Below are positions 59,701 through 64,000 of a stretch of 64,000 nt of DNA, piece by piece. Position numbers and translations under genes: made by a program. This DNA is from Diphasiastrum complanatum. Its lineage: Eukaryota; Streptophyta; Lycopodiopsida; Lycopodiales; Lycopodiaceae. Every line of letters begins with the position of its first letter. Within the stretch, counting starts at the first letter, position 1. The stretch is from assembly GCA_029204225.1 (NCBI GenBank), contig CM055114.1, forward strand, positions 19,395,273 through 19,459,272, read 5' to 3'. The notes beneath the pieces are model-generated. The model saw only the letters and a list, made by a program, of their open reading frames with translations, ran no database searches and was not told where the DNA came from.

Positions 59701-59838
59701 AAGCCTTCATCATCCGCAAGTAAAAAAAATAGCTATGAAGAAAAAAACAGGAGGGTTACCATCATCGGGTAGGGTTTCTCGAAGCCACTGATCATCCACG
59801 ATGTCTAGGAGCATTCCTAACCCTATTTCAGCAGCCAT
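56683..59838 (-). CDS. APC13: Anaphase-promoting complex subunit 13 (BONSAI), 3 exons
   Basis: APC13 is a small, largely unstructured subunit of the anaphase-promoting complex, the ubiquitin ligase that drives mitotic exit; the Arabidopsis gene is called BONSAI. Exons on the minus strand are 59838-59760, 59433-59380 and 56747-56683, with perfect GT-AG borders and phases 1 and 1. They join into 65 residues; the family is about 60-70. Conserved blocks are [20 protein letters not shown], then DDIPFPPGV and [10 protein letters not shown], matching the family's LGxLIDIVDExWxxDTLPDD, PLPP and DxWxDLxL. The start is the first ATG of the block. The second intron (2632 bp) contains a tandem repeat and SINE-like sequence. 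I see no defect in the coding frame. Confidence 0.95.
57238..57398 (-). repeat. tRNA-like SINE heads, partly duplicated
   Basis: On the minus strand TGGCTTAGTTGGTTAG resembles a pol III A box and gagttcaagcctccc a B box, about 28 bases apart, without a foldable full tRNA. The A-box half is repeated 72 bases away together with atgatgcacatgga flanks. It sits in APC13 intron 2. Confidence 0.6.
58279..59130. repeat. Degenerate tandem repeat, about 150-bp unit, 5-6 copies
   Basis: aatttgtgag or a close variant recurs at 58279, 58422, 58575, 58726, 58879, 59030 and 59115 (last unit short). Each unit then shows ggcattccttgctggtcagc, ttgctgcaatgtt, agcttgacagat and acacctgctaaagcaaaga-like phrases. 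The whole array is inside APC13 intron 2. Confidence 0.93.
59380..59433 (-). CDS. APC13: APC13 exon 2
   Basis: This 54-base exon encodes [17 protein letters not shown]. The acceptor is gccgcag and the donor is the consensus A|gtaagt; the leftover A joins AT of exon 3 to give Asn. Confidence 0.94.
59760..59838 (-). CDS. APC13: APC13 exon 1
   Basis: It encodes [20 protein letters not shown] and ETLPDD; the last base G completes GAT (Asp) with exon 2. The donor is G|gtaacc. The ATG is at 59836-59838. Confidence 0.95.
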
Positions 59839-61332
<1,494 letters not shown>

Positions 61333-62650
61333 TATATGTTTTTTCAATTTTTTCAGGGTTAAGGTTTTGGAATGAGAAATAGCGATATAGTGAGGTGTTG
61401 GAGAGAGATTGAATGCTCGATCTTGAGTTTGCTCTCTTCCAGATTAAGAACAAATATGCATGTTTGAATTAGATTGGTTGTCTATCCAAGATTGCAAGTA
61501 AATTTGCAAGCCTTGACTTGCGTTGATTGCCTACACTCAAGATCTCTTGTATTTCTTTAGGTTCAAGTTTGTAGCAAAATCTTGTGTATTCTACAAGTTG
61601 AGTTTGTGACAAAATTTGAGTGTTCAAGAAACATCAAGTATATAAAGTGTTCAAGATACAGTGCAATTTTTTAGGTCTTCGATTGTAGAGACAAATAGAA
61701 ATGTTAATCTGGAATGAAAGCAAGATCAAAAGTTTGATTATTGTCCTAGATGACTTGATGATCGTGAAAAAAAATCTAGAGACAAATAATAATTTGTCTT
61801 CAATAATAATTTCAACACACTATTAATTACACTTCAAATTCTATGTAGAATATAACAAATTATAAGAACATGTCCGAGAGAAGTAAAAATCATGCAACAA
61901 CTCATTTAAGTTATATGGTTTATATTGATTGCTTGAAATTGCTTCAAGCTTTTATTGAAGATTTGCAGTACTCAATAATCTTCAAATATCGTAATTCATG
62001 AATGATATATGGATCCATTGTTGAGTCATTTAGATTGGCACTCATGCATTTGATATATATGTAGAATTACTTTGATAATAGATGAGAGTCTTGGCTCTTA
62101 GCATTGATTAAAGATCTGACATAACGAGTTTTTGAAGAAAATCAGATTGATATGTTGGAGCAATAAATTACTATCGCTAAAAAATAAACATCAACGTACT
62201 AAAAGATAGTCAAATGTTGTGTTTGATAACACATTGGAATCAATTACATTTAGAATAAAGATCAATATACAAAAGATTGTAGAATTTTTGTTCTTGGACT
62301 TTGAGAACCTTGCGTTCTGGCCGACATATGAGTCCTCTTGAATGACAACAATAAGAAAAGCAAATATATCAGCCCATTTTGGAATAAAAAAAGGCCTCTT
62401 TCTTGGTATTGTTGATCAGAGTTAAGCACCACATATATCCAATCGAAAGCATCCTTCCACTCTTTTGTTATTTTGAAAATGAAAATTTCAAATATTAAAA
62501 TCTTAATATAAGAAGAACAAAATCCTAATAATTGGAAATATTTTTACATCCCAATTTTCATCTTGGGGGCCTTACAAAAAAATGAGTTTCAAAAACTTGG
62601 TAGTGCGAAAACCACCCTTGCATGTTGAAGTAAAGAACACGGAAGGAAGA
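61333..62650. other. AT-rich stretch, nothing recognised
   Basis: No coding motif, LTR end or tandem array could be supported. Confidence 0.5.
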
Positions 62651-62673
62651 GGGGGGGGGGGGGGGGGGGGGGG
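62651..62673. repeat. 23-base G run
   Basis: Twenty-three consecutive G bases after ggaaggaaga. They are followed by gcacaaat. Confidence 0.95.
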
Positions 62674-63103
62674 CACAAATTTTTTGAATATTGCACTTTG
62701 AAGGAGGGAGAGGAGGTAGTTACCGATTGCATAGGCACATTGCAAGGAGATGGTGGGAGGAGGATTTCCTTTGGAAAAATCCTTCTCCATTAATTTTTTA
62801 TGTTAAGTGAAAGAGAGCTTGCAAAGCATGAGGAGGCCTCAAGGTTACAAGGACATGGCCAAAGAGTGAGGAGTGGTCAAAGAGTGAGGAGGGTGGAGCC
62901 TCCTCCCTTCTATACCTGCAAAAAGTGCAGAGGGGAGATGTACCCTCACCTCCTCCTCTCTCAAAAAATTCAAGATCTTTTAATATTTTTGCCTCAAAAG
63001 TTAGCTTCAATGTTTTATTTCTTTTATTAAAGCTAAAGCTTAACTTAGCCTTGTAAAGGTTTATGAAAAAATTTAGACAAGCTTATAGCGAAGCTTTAAT
63101 GCA

Positions 63104-63470
63104 TGTTAATGGTTATGACTGACCATGTCGGTGGAGATGACCCCATTTGTACTATGTATATAAGGGTGGTTCTCCATGAACTAGGCATTCATTCTCACCT
63201 AGAGAATGAAGAGCTCTTCCCATGGGTTAGGAGGCCAGGACGCAGTCTTGCTAGAGATGGAGATATGCGAGAGTTGAAGCTAGGGTGTAGTGGTATGGGA
63301 CATAGTAGCTGGGAGAGACCTTAGCATGCTTGTTGGTGGTCTATAGCTCTGATGCATAGGGGTGAGATGGTAGTATCTCTATGGATGGGCACTTTTAGAG
63401 TGCCGTCACGTAGATCGACTTACGTAGATCGACTTCGATGATGGGGTTTATAACATTTGGTTTTAGAGCC
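63104..63470 (+). repeat. LTR with mutated primer-binding site
   Basis: A TATA-like tatataag (about 63158), the end gtttataaca at 63455 and then TGGTTTTAGAGCC (63458-63470) resemble an LTR followed by a changed TGGTATCAGAGCC initiator-Met tRNA site. The proposed start TGTTAATGG at 63104 is a guess. The sequence to the right (to about 63820) resembles an LTR-element leader and runs out of the window without gag. Confidence 0.6.
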
Positions 63471-63891
63471 ATCGATCTTTATGTAAGGTTGCTATCGTTC
63501 TAACTCTATTTTTTGGTTAAAACTTCAAGTTTTTGTGATTGGAAAGCTTGTCTGTCATGGTGGGATCGTTGTGAAAAACTTTGCTTTTCGTTCCGTTCAA
63601 TTCTGAGTCCTGACGTTGTTTTAATAGAAAACAACTCTCCTATGCAAGTTAAAGGGCTAAATTTATTACAGCTTTTTGGTTTTTGGTGGCCATTTTTTCT
63701 TACAAAATTTGTAGAAATTGTGACTGTTTTGTTTGTCGGTTTTGAGCTTCAAAACCTCTACTTTTTACTATTTTTAAGAACAATGTTAACACTAAATTTG
63801 AAATTTACCTGCTTTTATTAATAATTGATGGGAAAACCCATGAACATACAAGAAGATTAAAATATATATAGATGAAACCACCGAACAGCAA

Positions 63892-63977
63892 AAATGAATG
63901 AAGCTAATCAAAAGCTTAATAAAACTTAAAATAGAAATGAATGAAGCTAATCAAAAGCTTAATAAAACTTAAAATAG
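63892..63977. repeat. 43-bp perfect tandem duplication
   Basis: aaatgaatgaagctaatc at 63892 starts a 43-base unit repeated at 63935 without mismatch. Confidence 0.95.
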
Positions 63978-64000
63978 TAAACTAATTACTCAAAACCAAA

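Noticed and set aside
63513-63821. 102-codon frame at the right edge
   Set aside because: It falls in the leader after the LTR and primer site; hydrophobic, low-complexity, no motif.

Overview
This window reads as nuclear DNA of a land plant. It holds two plant housekeeping genes with spliced, open reading frames, a chromodomain-bearing Ty3/gypsy element, several Ty1/copia remnants, hAT transposons with DUF659 transposases, short TTTAGGG-type telomere-like units and long (CT)n tracts. Introns of 7-9 kb packed with broken transposons suggest a large, repeat-rich genome. I cannot name the species. There are no bacterial features (operons, CRISPR, ribosome binding sites).

Layout. Positions 1-29948 are one gene on the + strand: leucine carboxyl methyltransferase 1 (LCMT1), which methylates the C-terminal leucine of the PP2A catalytic subunit. 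Eleven exons (797 coding bases) are spread over about 29.6 kb; the 5' end lies outside the window. Its introns hold a chromovirus 3' half (1.1-2.85 kb), a hAT transposon (3.4-5.7 kb), a copia element with its RT deleted (6.8-8.8 kb), LINE fragments (9.0-9.5 and 11.5-12.7 kb), a gypsy pol whose RT is split between the two strands (12.8-15.7 kb), a GC-rich hairpin cluster (22.0-22.4 kb), a second hAT (22.6-25.9 kb) and the 5' half of another gypsy element (26.2-28.0 kb).

From 30 to 34 kb the sequence is AT-rich with little recognisable. At 34.2-37.0 kb one LTR retrotransposon is nested in another. At 37.1-45.5 kb sits an 8.4-kb element with two LTRs of about 3 kb and only a broken gag between them. 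At 46.2-48.6 kb are a coiled-coil ORF with a tandem repeat and a frameshifted PIF1-type helicase. At 50.5-52.1 kb is the 3' part of a non-autonomous LTR element, followed by a 34-base G run. At 55.5-56.2 kb is a short non-autonomous hAT with terminal inverted repeats and an 8-bp target duplication.

The second real gene, on the - strand at 56683-59838, is the 65-residue anaphase-promoting complex subunit 13 (APC13, BONSAI in Arabidopsis), in three exons. Its 2.6-kb second intron contains a tandem repeat of about 150 bp and tRNA-like SINE heads. The right edge (60-64 kb) is mostly non-coding, with a long (GA)n tract, a 23-base G run and an LTR with a mutated primer-binding site. The two genes show no functional link; the rest of the window is mobile-element history.
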